Positions 29,801 to 38,920 of a DNA stretch of 64,000 nt are shown here, piece by piece. The stretch spans positions 172,068-236,067 of the forward strand of contig JADJEQ010000012.1 of the NCBI GenBank assembly GCA_016709025.1, given 5' to 3'. The notes under the pieces were generated by a model that saw only the letters and a program-made list of their open reading frames with translations, was not told the DNA's origin and searched no databases. The translations under genes were made by a program, and so were the position numbers. Numbering within the stretch: position 1 is the stretch's first letter; every line of letters begins with the position of its first letter. The DNA is from Bacteroidales bacterium (GTDB taxonomy: Bacteria; Bacteroidota; Bacteroidia; Bacteroidales; Lentimicrobiaceae).

Positions 29801-30455
29801 CATCGGTAACAATCTTATGTCCGTTTGGATTTACAAGTGGCATAAACCAAATTTGCTTGTTGTTTACACTGCTGGTAATTGCCGGGTCAATCCCGTAATT
29901 GGTAACAATGTGGTTAAGGATGTACATCGCCACTTCAAGACTGATGGGCTCCCGGGCATGATGTTCGCCCATGTAATAGATGCAGGGTTCGTCTTCTTCC
30001 GCATTCACGTTATCGGAGACCTTCATTGCCCAGATCTCGTGCTTGTAATTGTTATAGGCCGCTCCCGCATATTCTTTACCCCGGCTATCACCAACATCGT
30101 AAAGTTTGCAGATATCCGGATGTGCTGTCTGAAGGTTCAGCAATTCTGTATAGAGATCGGCATAAGTGCGGTACCCGGCCAGCGACTTTCCGGCAACCAT
30201 GTTATCCTTTAGTTGTTTCTCAGTCTGGGTAATCACCAGCGAATATCCGGTCGACTGAAGGTTAAACAGTTGTTCCTGATTGAGGACCAGATCAATGTAC
30301 TTGCCGGGTTTGAAGGCTGCTATATCGTAACCGGTTTTCAGAAATTCACTTAAATCGGTCACCCTGGGCGATTCAATACGTGCCACAAATCGTTCCTGTG
30401 CCTGAGCCAGCAAAATCCAGCCAATAGCGATCAGGGTAAATATGATATTTTTCAT
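26883..30455 (-). CDS. Secreted M14 zinc carboxypeptidase with regulatory-like domains and dockerin-like tail (1190 aa)
   Basis: Signal peptide (MKNIIFTLIAIGWILLAQA), an N-terminal propeptide-like region (~20-105), then an M14 catalytic domain (~107-405). Zinc ligands are His166 and Glu169 in GEHHAREP and His299 in TYHSYSELVLFPYG; the catalytic Glu is Glu373 in YCYTIELGTQF. The PLVNPNGH and DGVDPNRNYGW motifs are as in carboxypeptidase T/A types. Two carboxypeptidase-regulatory-like beta-sandwiches follow (~410-490 and ~495-575), then a MAM/lectin-like region (SYDFLRFYIDNVQQGQW), a DNRLRE-like segment, a CARDB-like domain (~900-1000) and the shared tail ending TGVVTP. It would trim C-terminal residues from peptides, complementing the neighbouring endopeptidases. 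The gene is intact. Confidence 0.92.
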   Translation of the reverse strand: MKNIIFTLIAIGWILLAQAQERFVARIESPRVTDLSEFLKTGYDIAAFKPGKYIDLVLNQEQLFNLQSTGYSLVITQTEKQLKDNMVAGKSLAGYRTYADLYTELLNLQTAHPDICKLYDVGDSRGKEYAGAAYNNYKHEIWAMKVSDNVNAEEDEPCIYYMGEHHAREPISLEVAMYILNHIVTNYGIDPAITSSVNNKQIWFMPLVNPNGHKIVTDEADLWWRKNIRDNNGNSSIDAGTTDGVDPNRNYGWEWGGEGTSTNPSDITYCGPAGFSEPETMAMKNIIDQHHFVAGITYHSYSELVLFPYGYSTGAFAPDHTSLEALAVSMANTIPASGGGYYTPDKSSGLYPASGTTDDYAYGQHGVYCYTIELGTQFIPPASQISTICQNNLQAAMILLNRVDKSTLTGLVKDANTLLPIQAEVYITGIDNTGAYRAPYVSDEAFGRYYRMLPDGSYTVTFSVYGYIPQTFTNVNITNLGQTILNVNMVQAQTVDVSGVVTNIATGLPIEDATVEIVDTPLSPVTTNAAGQYSIADVMEGTYNFRISKVGYAGIIQQREISTVNHVFDFQLEESTAWSFETGAFETAWAFGGNAPWTITTVSPYDGLYCAKSGAIGNSQSSEMSIELNLSSAGTVSFFRKVSSESSYDFLRFYIDNVQQGQWSGEIGWGEASYAVSAGLHTFKWSYSKDVSVVSGSDCAWVDYIVFPPVAPVPDPANIAVSPASFIKTLSPGGTTTDLLVISNTGETELTYTAQVVYNGSTGRSSITVNPLNAAYNSGTTTTSAKTQTSLVKGYPTTEAGWMKFDVSSIPDGATINSIEFHGYVNATNYPYWNINPVTADPVTASSSTLYSDITAESASGYYLYRSEASTYTTGWKVHTLGGNANANLQAALAQNWFAIGIMDRDGSSAYYIGFDGWNEINKPYLVIDYTYVPAYTWLKVNGASSTSGTVLPGSSQQIDIDFEAGSLAVGTYTANIQISSNDPDQPEFTVPCTLTISEEKTLNISLMLEGLYDGPGTMRKAQGVSGDQYPGTVADQVTVELHEAVNYGNVVYAASNVDLNINGTAGLTIPAVLNGSYYITIRHRNSLETVSSDPVSFISGVITHSFNQPSQVYGGNLQLMQTGEYVIFGGDVNQDGAVDTADMTPVDNDTGNYASGYLGSDVNGDGIVDTGDMTIVDNNAAGFTGVVTP

Positions 30456-30900
30456 TTTTCCGGTTTTAAATAAAGATAAGAAAGCAATATTATTAATGCA
30501 AAATACTGTAATAGAATGTCTTATATATTCAGGCGCCTAAACAGGTATAACACAGTATGTTTATACTTGCCGGAAAAGGTCAGATGATCGGATAGTTAAA
30601 CGAGATAAAAATCCCCCGGAAGGAAATTCTGTACGAATCCGTCCGAAGGATGGTAAAAGTATATAATAGATTCTATATCAGTTAAGTACTGATGAACTCC
30701 CCTGGTATCCTCTTATAAAAAACCGGCTATGGCTGATTTTATATATTGTTTACACACATCAAATATAGGGCTTTTATGAGGGTGAAAAGCAGTAAATCAT
30801 AAAGATTTTTTACATTTTTTGAATTATTGGACCGGATTACCGGTTTTAATTTGAGAATATGTTCATAATCAGACTGGATTTTAAAGGAAAAGTCTGTAAA
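30456..30900. other. Intergenic region upstream of the M14 gene
   Basis: About 450 bp of AT-rich sequence between the M14 start and the frr terminator. No coding frame is supported. It should hold the M14 promoter, but I cannot place it confidently. Confidence 0.5.
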
Positions 30901-30932
30901 AACAGAAGCCGGAACATAAATGCTCCGGCCTC
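30900..30932 (-). terminator. Terminator of the pyrH-frr unit
   Basis: On the minus strand GCCGGAGC-ATTTAT-GTTCCGGC (arms 30908-30915 and 30922-30929, one mismatch) is followed by TTCTGTTTTT. It lies about 30 bp beyond the frr stop. Confidence 0.85.
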
Positions 30933-30957
30933 CTATTCAATATGGCGATTGAAAAGA

Positions 30958-31521
30958 TTATACAGTCATGATGTCTTTTTCCTTGTGTTCGAAGAGCTTG
31001 TCGGCTTTTTCAGTGAATTTGTCCGTGAGTCCCTGGATGTCTTTTTCCAGTTGTTTGATCTCATCCTCAGGAACGCCCTCTTTTTCCAGCTTTTTGCCTG
31101 AATCCAGCGCTGACCGGCGGATACTGCGGATGGTAACTTTGGCATTTTCCACCTCAGCCTTGGCTTTTTTTACCAGGTCTTTACGCCTCTCTTCTGTAAG
31201 CGGCGGAACAGCGATGCGCAATACTTCACCGTTGTTCTGGGGATTAAACCCGAGGTTGGCAGCCATAATTGCCTTTTCAATCGGCACAAGCATGCTTTTC
31301 TCCCAGGGTTGCACAACGATCTGCCGCGGATCGGGCGTGTTGATGTTCGAAACCTGGTCAATGGCGGTCATGGCGCCGTAATAATCAACGCGAACCCCCT
31401 CCAGCATGGCAGGACTTGCTTTGCCGGCGCGTATTTTCTGAAATTCCTTGTCGAGATGGGTCAGGGCGTTGTTCATGCCTTCGGCTGCCTCATCAATCAC
31501 AAAACTGACTTCTTCGTTCAT
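30958..31521 (-). CDS. frr: Ribosome recycling factor
   Basis: A 187-residue protein of standard RRF length. It shows the N-terminal helix (ALTHLDKEFQKIRAGKASPAML), the central domain II (TPDPRQIVVQPWEKSM) and the C-terminal helices (PPLTEERRKDLVKKAKAEVENAKV, IRRSALDSGKKLEKEG). It splits post-termination ribosomes together with EF-G in the cytoplasm. The neighbour pyrH lies upstream in the same direction, the usual pyrH-frr order, with an unusually long gap of about 150 bp that contains a repeat-end sequence. A terminator follows. Confidence 0.98.
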   Translation of the reverse strand: MNEEVSFVIDEAAEGMNNALTHLDKEFQKIRAGKASPAMLEGVRVDYYGAMTAIDQVSNINTPDPRQIVVQPWEKSMLVPIEKAIMAANLGFNPQNNGEVLRIAVPPLTEERRKDLVKKAKAEVENAKVTIRSIRRSALDSGKKLEKEGVPEDEIKQLEKDIQGLTDKFTEKADKLFEHKEKDIMTV

Positions 31522-31616
31522 CGGTGGTTGGTTTATAATTCCTGATCACAATTACAATGGGTCGAAACTACCAGGTTGCAAATATACAAAACCGGCGGCC
31601 AACTAACAAAACTACA

Positions 31617-31645
31617 ATTTAGTGACTGTTTAAATTTTGTTAGGT
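31617..31645. repeat. Solitary end of the GACTGTTTAAATTTT repeat element
   Basis: TTAGTGACTGTTTAAATTTT in the frr-pyrH gap closely matches the terminal inverted repeats of the hairpin element at 45061-45281. No second end is seen nearby, so this may be a remnant. Confidence 0.5.
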
Positions 31646-31669
31646 CTTTAGCGGGGGTCGCGATTTATT

Positions 31670-32377
31670 TTATTCACCAACAATGGTTCCGATATTCTCC
31701 CCGTTAACGATTCTGAGGAGGTTTCCGGGAATATTCATATTGAATACCAGGATCGGCAGCTTGTTCTCCTTGCAGAGTGTAAACGCCGTCAGGTCCATGA
31801 TATTCAGGCTTTTTTCATACACTTCGGTGTAGCTTACCGTATTGTATTTCACCGCATTTTTATCCTTTTCGGGATCCGCAGTATAAATGCCATCCACACG
31901 GGTACCTTTCAGAATCACATCGGCCTGGATTTCAACGGCACGTAAGGCAGCGGCGGTATCTGTTGTAAAGAACGGATTTCCGGTTCCTGCTGCGATCACA
32001 ACTACCTTGCCTTCGTTCAGGTAATCAACCGCTTTTCTGCGGCTCATAGCTTCGGCAATGGGGTCGATGGCAATGCCCGAAAGCAGCTTCGCAGGAATAC
32101 CCTGCTTTTCAATCTCCGCCTGAATGGCCATGCTGTTGATCACTGTGGCCAGCATCCCCATGTAGTCGCCCTGAACCCTGTCCATGCCTTTGGCGGCACC
32201 CTGCATGCCCCTGAAAATATTTCCGCCGCCGATCACGATCGCAACCTGAATGCCTGCATCTACTGCCTGTTTCACTTCTGTGGCGTACATAGCCAATCTG
32301 GAGGGGTCAATGCCATACTGCTGTTCACCCATCAGGGCTTCTCCGCTGAGTTTTAGTAATATCCTTTTATACTTCAT
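31670..32377 (-). CDS. pyrH: UMP kinase (uridylate kinase)
   Basis: The start is taken at 32377 (MKYKRILLKLSGEALMGEQQ). The 21 codons of extra open frame to 32440 overlap the upstream M28 gene and lack family similarity. The 235-residue product has the amino-acid-kinase fold: KLSGEAL phosphate-binding start, IVIGGGNIFRG, the DRVQGDYMGMLATVIN nucleotide and allosteric segment, and a C-terminal TDTAAALRA/DVILKGTRVDGIY region. It phosphorylates UMP to UDP for pyrimidine nucleotide synthesis. It lies 13 bp after the M28 stop and upstream of frr. Confidence 0.97.
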   Translation of the reverse strand: MKYKRILLKLSGEALMGEQQYGIDPSRLAMYATEVKQAVDAGIQVAIVIGGGNIFRGMQGAAKGMDRVQGDYMGMLATVINSMAIQAEIEKQGIPAKLLSGIAIDPIAEAMSRRKAVDYLNEGKVVVIAAGTGNPFFTTDTAAALRAVEIQADVILKGTRVDGIYTADPEKDKNAVKYNTVSYTEVYEKSLNIMDLTAFTLCKENKLPILVFNMNIPGNLLRIVNGENIGTIVGE

Positions 32378-32390
32378 GAATTTAGTTAGT

Positions 32391-34385
32391 TTATCTGATG
32401 ATGACCATTGACCTGGTCTCATGAATGGTTTCAGTTTCAAGGCTGTACAAATATTTTCCCGGTCTCAGATGCTTCAGCCCTGTCATCACCAGGTGATTTC
32501 CGGCGTCGAAATGCCCGTTCGCCAGTTCTGTGACCATTTGCCCGTAGATGTTATACAGCCTGAGTGTTACATTCGACGGGGTTTCCAGCCTGAAAGTGAT
32601 GCTGGTTGACGTACCGGCCGGGTTGGGGTAATTCTGTCCGAGGTAAGGTTTTTCAGTTGCTTCAATTCCGGAAATTCCGATCGAAGGATCCTGGTAGAGC
32701 ATCATGAGGCACCAGTTATCGAGGGTTCCGGAGTTGCCTGCCCCTCCGTCGTTCACGCGTACCTGCCAGGTTCCGTTCACCGGTTTTCCGATGAATTCGC
32801 TGAGTGCAAGCTGTGGTCTGAACCTTCCGGTGAAGGGAGGACTGGCCTCGGTAATCGACAATTCAGCCTCATCGTCAAACAGGGTGCCGGTGTAGTTGTC
32901 GCCATCACCTCCATTCCGGTCGCTCAGCATGATTGCCGAATCATCCGGGCCTTTCAGTATCAGCCTCAACTCGCCTGTCCTGGAGTGGCTGATGTCAATC
33001 TTCACATTCAGATCCATTATTTCTCCGGGTGAAACGATTTCGATCTCGTCGTAGGTGTTCTGGAAGTCAGTAATTGGCAGCGGGGTATTGGGGGAACAGT
33101 CGTTTGTAGCAATGATGTAATCGACCTGGTATGAAAAGAAGGATTCAGGTGTCTGGGTTCCCGGTGGATTGATGCCTTTGGCTCCGGCAGGCAGCGAAGC
33201 AACCATCCGGTTAAGTGAATCCTGCACCGCAAAATAATAACTGACTTCAGTCCCAATCTGGAATCCGGGGATCATAAACCTGAAAGTATCTGCCGTTGAT
33301 TCATAGGGTGTTGTGGAGTAGAAGCTTGCACCGTCGGTGCTGTAATACAACCTGGGCGAATTGTTCCCGTTAGCAACCGGTTGGGTGCTGTTAACCACCA
33401 GTACAGCTTCCCGCGCATCGGTTGAATTGCCTGAAATAACCGGGTCGTGCTGCAAAACCATCCGCTGGTCCCAGGCCTGGGCAGCCAGGTTTGCAATGGC
33501 TGATCTTACAAAGTCAACGAAGTAATCCATGTTCAGGATGGGAATATCGTCGCCGGTGGTGTGGTAATACTCATTAAAATCATACCAGTCCTCAATGGCC
33601 AGGAAAGCCGGGTAGCCGAACTCCCAGAAGGAGGCATGGTCGCTGGCGGTGGTATAATAATAGTTATGGGTAAACTGCGGCTGATAAAGCGCTGTGGTGG
33701 TGATGTAGTCGTTGGTAAATGCCTGCGACAGGTCGTTGGTGGCGATGGTGTAGGTGTAATCGTTGTCGGAATCCCAGGCGATCATATCGAGGTTAATTAC
33801 TCCGAGAATTTCATGGCCTTGTTCGAAGGCCTCTTCGGCGTAGGCATAACTGCCTACCAGTCCGATTTCCTCCTCATCCCAGGCGGCGAAACGGATGGTA
33901 TAATCAAAGTCGAAAGGGGCGAGGATACGCGCGGCTTCCAGCACGGCAACGGTGCCCGAACCATTGTCGTCGGCCCCGGGCGCGGTTGACCCCGAGGGCA
34001 TATTGTCGTAATGCCCGCAGATGATAAACTCCTTTTCGGGATGCCGGGTGCCGGTTTTGGTAGCGATCACATTTTCGCCCCGGTTGCCGCTGAATGTCTG
34101 TACTTCAGGTGCGTAGCCGTATTCAGTAAATTTTTCAAAGATAAAATCTGCTGCCTTCGCGTTAGAAGGGTTCAGGTAGTGGCGCGACTGAATGGTAGCT
34201 GTTTGCCCGTTTATAGTCACCGTGGTATCACCGGCCAGTTGCCTGATCAGCAGCAACACCGAATTGTGGGTAGCCAGTCGTGAAAGTGAATCTACATAAG
34301 GGCTGAAGGCAATCTGGGCATTGGTTTTAATACCCGGTAAGAGCGCTAAAAAGAGCAGCACCGACAATCTGTAATTTTTTATCAT
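32391..34385 (-). CDS. Secreted M28 aminopeptidase with P-domain and T9SS type A sorting domain (664 aa)
   Basis: Signal peptide (MIKNYRLSVLLFLALLPGIKTNA). The M28 catalytic domain (~75-310) shows zinc and catalytic residues in IICGHYDNMPSG (His), GADDNGSG (Asp), AAWDEEEIGLVGSYAYA (Glu-Glu), VINLDMIAWDSD (Asp) and TASDHASFWEFGYP (His). A linker domain and a proprotein-convertase P-domain follow (~435-565, LRLILKGPDDSAIML, GTWQVRVNDGGAGNSGTLDNW). Last comes a T9SS CTD (~585-664: LGQNYPNPAGTSTSITFRL, LRLYNIYGQMV, PGKYLYSLE, ending MVIIR). It is therefore exported by Sec and then by the type IX machinery. It sits between secA and pyrH. Likely role: extracellular peptide degradation, like the C25 and M14 enzymes, but with a different tail. 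Confidence 0.94.
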   Translation of the reverse strand: MIKNYRLSVLLFLALLPGIKTNAQIAFSPYVDSLSRLATHNSVLLLIRQLAGDTTVTINGQTATIQSRHYLNPSNAKAADFIFEKFTEYGYAPEVQTFSGNRGENVIATKTGTRHPEKEFIICGHYDNMPSGSTAPGADDNGSGTVAVLEAARILAPFDFDYTIRFAAWDEEEIGLVGSYAYAEEAFEQGHEILGVINLDMIAWDSDNDYTYTIATNDLSQAFTNDYITTTALYQPQFTHNYYYTTASDHASFWEFGYPAFLAIEDWYDFNEYYHTTGDDIPILNMDYFVDFVRSAIANLAAQAWDQRMVLQHDPVISGNSTDAREAVLVVNSTQPVANGNNSPRLYYSTDGASFYSTTPYESTADTFRFMIPGFQIGTEVSYYFAVQDSLNRMVASLPAGAKGINPPGTQTPESFFSYQVDYIIATNDCSPNTPLPITDFQNTYDEIEIVSPGEIMDLNVKIDISHSRTGELRLILKGPDDSAIMLSDRNGGDGDNYTGTLFDDEAELSITEASPPFTGRFRPQLALSEFIGKPVNGTWQVRVNDGGAGNSGTLDNWCLMMLYQDPSIGISGIEATEKPYLGQNYPNPAGTSTSITFRLETPSNVTLRLYNIYGQMVTELANGHFDAGNHLVMTGLKHLRPGKYLYSLETETIHETRSMVIIR

Positions 34386-34434
34386 ATAGAAAAACGATTT
34401 GCAGAACCGGGTAAAAGTACAAAACTATGCCATG

Positions 34435-37400
34435 TTATTCATTCTGACCATGACAGTTTTTATATTTTTTACCGCTACCGCATGGGCATGGGTCATTCCG
34501 GCCCACTTTCTTCTCAACCCTGATGGGGGCTGTGACCTGCGGCTCTGATGTACGTCCGGCCTGTGAGAGCATGTCGGTTCTTTCTTCCTTCAGCTTGCTC
34601 ATATCGGTACGTCTGGGCGCCTGGGCCTCTTTCACCTGCGATGGTTCCTGAATCGGGAGGTTCGCTTTGATGATGAATGAGGTAATGTCGCGGTTCACCT
34701 TCTGAATAAGGTTCTTGAACAATTCGAACGACTCAAATTTATAGATCAGCAAAGGATCTTTCTGCTCATAGGTAGCATTCTGAACCGAACTCCGCAGCTC
34801 ATCCATTTCGCGCAGGTGCTCTTTCCAGGCATCATCAATTACCCCGAGGGTAACTCCTTTCTCAATGGCGAGTGTTAGTTCTCGGCCCTTATCGTTGTAA
34901 GCTTTTTTCAGATTGGCAACCACCTGCATCTGACGCAGGCCGTCGGTGATCGGAATGGCGATGTTTTCGTACCTGGATTCGTTTTCATATACTTCCTTGA
35001 TAACCGGATACGCCCGCTGGGCAAGGTTGGTGCATTTTGTCCGGTAATTTTGGTAAACACGATCGAATAATTCTTCTACAATTTCATCCTTCTTTTTTGC
35101 CAGAAATTCCTGATCGTCGATTCCAGGTTCGGTGGCCAGTGATTTGAGCAGGGAAAGTTTATAACCCTCAAAATCGCGGTCTTCCTGATGGTTGGTTACA
35201 ATGCTTTCGCAGACATCGTAAAGCATATTGGAGATGTCCACAGCCAGACGCTCGCCGTAGAGCGCATGGCGTCGCTTGCCGTAGATAACCTCGCGCTGCG
35301 AGTTCATTACATCGTCGTATTCAAGTAAACGCTTGCGGACGCCAAAGTTATTCTCTTCAACCTTCTTTTGTGCACGTTCTATCGATTTGGTAATCATCGA
35401 ATGCTGAATTACCTCACCTTCTTTCAGTCCGAGCCTGTCCATAATCCCGGCAATCCTTTCGGATCCGAACATACGCATCAGGTCATCTTCAAGTGCGACG
35501 AAAAACTGCGAACTTCCCGGGTCACCCTGTCGTCCGGCCCGACCGCGCAACTGACGGTCAACGCGCCTTGATTCGTGCCTCTCAGTACCAATGATGGCGA
35601 GTCCGCCGGCTTCTTTTACACCGGGACCCAGCTTGATGTCGGTACCACGACCTGCCATGTTGGTGGCGATGGTTACGGTGCCTGCCCTTCCTGCCTCAGC
35701 GACAATATCGGCCTCTTTCTGGTGTAGTTTGGCATTGAGTACATTGTGCTTGATCTTGCGCAGGGTGAGCATACGGCTCAGTAATTCAGATGTTTCAACC
35801 GAAGTTGTTCCCACCAGCACCGGCCGGCCCTTATTGATCATATCAACGATCTCATCGGCTACCGCGTTGAATTTTTCACGCTTTGTTTTGTAAACAAGAT
35901 CCTCACGGTCGTTCCTTACAATTGACCTGTTGGTCGGAACCACTACCACATCCAGTTTGTAGATGTCCCACAACTCACCGGCTTCGGTTTCTGCAGTACC
36001 GGTCATACCTGCCAGTTTGCGGTACATCCTGAAATAGTTCTGGAGGGTAACCGTGGCATAGGTTTGTGTGGCAGCTTCAATCTTTACATTCTCCTTGGCT
36101 TCGATGGCCTGATGAAGCCCGTCACTGTATCGCCGACCTTCAAGAATACGTCCGGTCTGCTCATCAACAATTTTAATTTTGTTGTCCATCACCACGTATT
36201 CAACATCAATCTCGAAGAGGGTATAGGCTTTCAGCAATTGATTCACGGTATGCACCCGTTCCGATTTTACAGAATAGTCGCGCATAAGCTCTGATTTTTT
36301 TTCAAGCTTTTCGGCATCGCTCAGCTTTGTTCTTTCCATTTCGGCGATTTCTGCGCCGATGTCAGGAAGGATATAGAATTTTGAGTCCTGGTATGAGGCG
36401 GTGATCAGGTCAATGCCTTTTTCGGTAAGCTCAACGGTATTGTGTTTTTCATCGATCACGAAAAAGAGTTCATCGTCGATGATGTGCATGTTTTTCGATT
36501 GCTCGGCCATGTAGAAGTTTTCGGTCTTCTGCATAAGAGCGCGCATTCCGGGTTCACTCAGAAACTTGATTAGTGCCTTATTCTTGGGCAGACCACGGTA
36601 CGCCCTGAAAAGCTGTTCACCACCTTTTTTCTCGTTTTCAGTGTTGGCGGGTTCTGCGAGCAGTGACTTGGCTTCGGAAAGCAATTTGGTTACCAGGGTG
36701 CGCTGAACCTCATAAAGCTTTTTAATCTCAGGTTTCAGTTGCTCGAATTCCTGGTTTTCACCCCTTGGGGTAGGTCCGGAAATGATCAATGGAGTACGGG
36801 CATCGTCGATCAGCACCGAGTCAACCTCATCCACGATGGCATAATTGTGCGGGCGCTGCACCAGCTCTTCGGGATTGCGGGTCATGTTGTCGCGCAGGTA
36901 ATCAAAGCCGAATTCATTGTTGGTGCCAAAGGTAATATCGGCCATATACGCCTGGCGGCGGGCTTCCGAGTTGGGCTCATGCCTGTCGATGGTATCGACC
37001 TTCAGGCCGTGGAATTCGTACAAAACACCCATCCATTCCGAGTCACGTTTAGCCAGGTAATCGTTCACTGTAACAATGTGCACGCCTTTTCCGGGAAGGG
37101 CATTCAGATAAACAGGCAGGGTAGCAACCAGTGTTTTTCCTTCACCGGTAGCCATTTCCGAAATCTTGCCCTGGTGAAGTACAATACCCCCGATGAGCTG
37201 AACATCGTAGTGAACCATGTCCCAGGTAATCTGGTTTCCGCCTGCAACCCATTGATTATGATAATGGGCCTTATCACCGACAATCTCAACATGGGCTTTA
37301 ACGGCTGCCATGTCGCGGTCCATCTGCGTGGCGGTAACTTCAATAATTTCGTTTTCTTTAAACCTGCGGGCGGTTTCTTTCATAACAGCAAACGCCTCGG

Positions 37401-37725
37401 GCAATATCTCATTCAACACCTCCTGGGTAATCGCATAACTCTGGTTGGCCAGGTTGTCAATCTCGTGATATATCTTTTCCTTATCGTCCATGTCCATTTC
37501 AGAATCAGTTTCTATCTGTTCCTTCAGGTCAGCGATCGACTTTTCTTTTTCGGCAGTGGCATTGGTTATTTTCTCTTTGAACTCAACGGTTTTGAGCCTG
37601 AGTTCATCGTTTGAGAGCTTTTCAATCAGCGGGTAAACTTGTTTGATTTTTTCGAGGACCGGGTTAATTTCCCTGATGTCTTTGTCGGATTTTGATCCGA
37701 GCATTTTCTTTAAAAAGGAGAGCAT
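34435..37725 (-). CDS. secA: Protein translocase ATPase subunit SecA (1096 aa)
   Basis: Full-length SecA of the long Bacteroidota type. It has Walker [18 protein letters not shown], the [16 protein letters not shown] segment, Walker B-type [74 protein letters not shown] and [14 protein letters not shown]. The C-terminus is a zinc-binding tail, [20 protein letters not shown] charged insertion (~65-105) and the extended nucleotide-binding-domain region (~330-420) are family features in this phylum. It drives Sec-dependent export, the first step for all the exported proteins in this window. The gene is intact over 3.3 kb, with no frameshifts. Confidence 0.98.
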   Translation of the reverse strand: MLSFLKKMLGSKSDKDIREINPVLEKIKQVYPLIEKLSNDELRLKTVEFKEKITNATAEKEKSIADLKEQIETDSEMDMDDKEKIYHEIDNLANQSYAITQEVLNEILPEAFAVMKETARRFKENEIIEVTATQMDRDMAAVKAHVEIVGDKAHYHNQWVAGGNQITWDMVHYDVQLIGGIVLHQGKISEMATGEGKTLVATLPVYLNALPGKGVHIVTVNDYLAKRDSEWMGVLYEFHGLKVDTIDRHEPNSEARRQAYMADITFGTNNEFGFDYLRDNMTRNPEELVQRPHNYAIVDEVDSVLIDDARTPLIISGPTPRGENQEFEQLKPEIKKLYEVQRTLVTKLLSEAKSLLAEPANTENEKKGGEQLFRAYRGLPKNKALIKFLSEPGMRALMQKTENFYMAEQSKNMHIIDDELFFVIDEKHNTVELTEKGIDLITASYQDSKFYILPDIGAEIAEMERTKLSDAEKLEKKSELMRDYSVKSERVHTVNQLLKAYTLFEIDVEYVVMDNKIKIVDEQTGRILEGRRYSDGLHQAIEAKENVKIEAATQTYATVTLQNYFRMYRKLAGMTGTAETEAGELWDIYKLDVVVVPTNRSIVRNDREDLVYKTKREKFNAVADEIVDMINKGRPVLVGTTSVETSELLSRMLTLRKIKHNVLNAKLHQKEADIVAEAGRAGTVTIATNMAGRGTDIKLGPGVKEAGGLAIIGTERHESRRVDRQLRGRAGRQGDPGSSQFFVALEDDLMRMFGSERIAGIMDRLGLKEGEVIQHSMITKSIERAQKKVEENNFGVRKRLLEYDDVMNSQREVIYGKRRHALYGERLAVDISNMLYDVCESIVTNHQEDRDFEGYKLSLLKSLATEPGIDDQEFLAKKKDEIVEELFDRVYQNYRTKCTNLAQRAYPVIKEVYENESRYENIAIPITDGLRQMQVVANLKKAYNDKGRELTLAIEKGVTLGVIDDAWKEHLREMDELRSSVQNATYEQKDPLLIYKFESFELFKNLIQKVNRDITSFIIKANLPIQEPSQVKEAQAPRRTDMSKLKEERTDMLSQAGRTSEPQVTAPIRVEKKVGRNDPCPCGSGKKYKNCHGQNE

Positions 37726-37953
37726 ATTGAGGTATTGTTTGTCTTTAAGTCAAAGGGATTTTCCCAGGTGTTTCCGGGCGAATGTGGTGAATATCAGAAA
37801 TTGTGCCGCAAGTGGCGCTGATGTGCAAATTTAGGTAATTTCAGAAACAAGCGGAATTAAATGTCAGGTAAACCTGCAATTTACAGGCAAGTGAAGGTCG
37901 GAAGGTATGGCAGTAATACAAAAGAGCCGCGACATATTGTCACGGCCCGCAGA

Positions 37954-38175
37954 TTAGTATTCATCTTCATGAAAGAAGAAATCTTCTTTTGAAGGATAAT
38001 CAGGCCAAAGGTCCTCGATGCTGTCGTAAACTTCACCCTCATCTTCAATTTCATGAAGGTTTTCAATAACTTCCATCGGGGCTCCGGATCTAATGCTAAA
38101 GTCAATCAGTTCTTCTTTTGTTGCAGGCCAGGGAGCATCCTCAAGTTTCGAAGCTAATTCTAAAGTCCAGTACAT
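37954..38175 (-). CDS. DUF2795 family small acidic protein (73 aa)
   Basis: A 73-residue protein, MYWTLELASKLEDAPWPATK, then ELIDFSIRSGAPMEVIENL and an acidic, aromatic end (WPDYPSKEDFFFHEDEY). It matches the small DUF2795 proteins conserved across Bacteroidota. There is no signal peptide or membrane segment, so it is cytoplasmic. Function unknown. It stands alone between secA and the adenosyltransferase gene with gaps of 100-230 bp. Confidence 0.88.
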   Translation of the reverse strand: MYWTLELASKLEDAPWPATKEELIDFSIRSGAPMEVIENLHEIEDEGEVYDSIEDLWPDYPSKEDFFFHEDEY

Positions 38176-38285
38176 TGTAAGGAATATTTACGGTTTAATT
38201 TTTTGCAAAAATAATCTAATTTCGGTCAAAGTCAAGTTAAAAACGGGAACCTGATACAATTGTTCAAAGTGAATTTGAAAGATTT

Positions 38286-38855
38286 CTAAATCCTTGCTTT
38301 CCAGTTAGTTTCGGTTGCTTTAAAGTCAAGCGAGAATTTTCTGGCCAACACAAAAAGGAAATCAGAAAGGCGGTTCAGGTATTTAATTACCATTTCACCC
38401 TGCATGGTTTCCAGGTTATTTTCGACCAACCTGATGGTGAGCCTTTCGGCCCGTCTGCAAACGCACCGGGCAACATGGCTGAGCGATACGGCCGGGTGAC
38501 CGCCCGGAAGTATAAACGATGTAAGTGGAGTTAATGTTTCATTCATCCTGTCAATTTCCGACTCAAGCAGCTGAATGTCTTCTTCACATAGCCCTGGAAG
38601 GGGTTTCAACTTTACCGAAGTGTCGGCTGCCAGCAATGACTCGGCCGTGAAAATACGGTCCTGGATTTCAATCAGCAACGCCTGGGTGCGGGCATCTATG
38701 TTCTGATCGCGGATAAGCCCGATAAAGGAATTGAGTTCATCGAGTGTTCCGTAAGCTTCTATTTTTTCGTGATACTTTGGAACCCGGGTCCCGCCTATCA
38801 GCGAAGTTTCTCCCTTATCACCGGTTTTTGTATAAATCTTCCACTCGGAATTCAT
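38286..38855 (-). CDS. Cob(I)alamin adenosyltransferase, PduO type
   Basis: A 189-residue protein with the PduO/MMAB pattern: N-terminal IYTKTGDKGETSLIGGTRVPK (ATP site), KIEAYGTLDELNSFIGLIRD, SFILPGGHPAVSLSHVARCVCRRAERLTIRL and C-terminal YLNRLSDFLFVLARKF. It transfers the adenosyl group of ATP to cob(I)alamin, making coenzyme B12 for enzymes such as methylmalonyl-CoA mutase. It lies 65 bp downstream of the ABC ATPase gene, same direction. Confidence 0.95.
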   Translation of the reverse strand: MNSEWKIYTKTGDKGETSLIGGTRVPKYHEKIEAYGTLDELNSFIGLIRDQNIDARTQALLIEIQDRIFTAESLLAADTSVKLKPLPGLCEEDIQLLESEIDRMNETLTPLTSFILPGGHPAVSLSHVARCVCRRAERLTIRLVENNLETMQGEMVIKYLNRLSDFLFVLARKFSLDFKATETNWKARI

Positions 38856-38920
38856 CAGAACAGCTTTTTGGTTGGATCGTCAAAGAACAATTATTGCTGT
38901 AGAATGTTCAGCTTTCCGGT

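Noticed and set aside
7130..30455. T9SS C-terminal domain on the dockerin-tailed proteins
   Set aside because: None shows the YPNP/GxY/KxxxK-type end; all stop a few residues after the second calcium loop with a terminal Pro.
32378..32440. Longer N-terminus for UMP kinase
   Set aside because: These codons overlap the end of the M28 gene and precede the canonical MKYKRILLKLSGEAL start.
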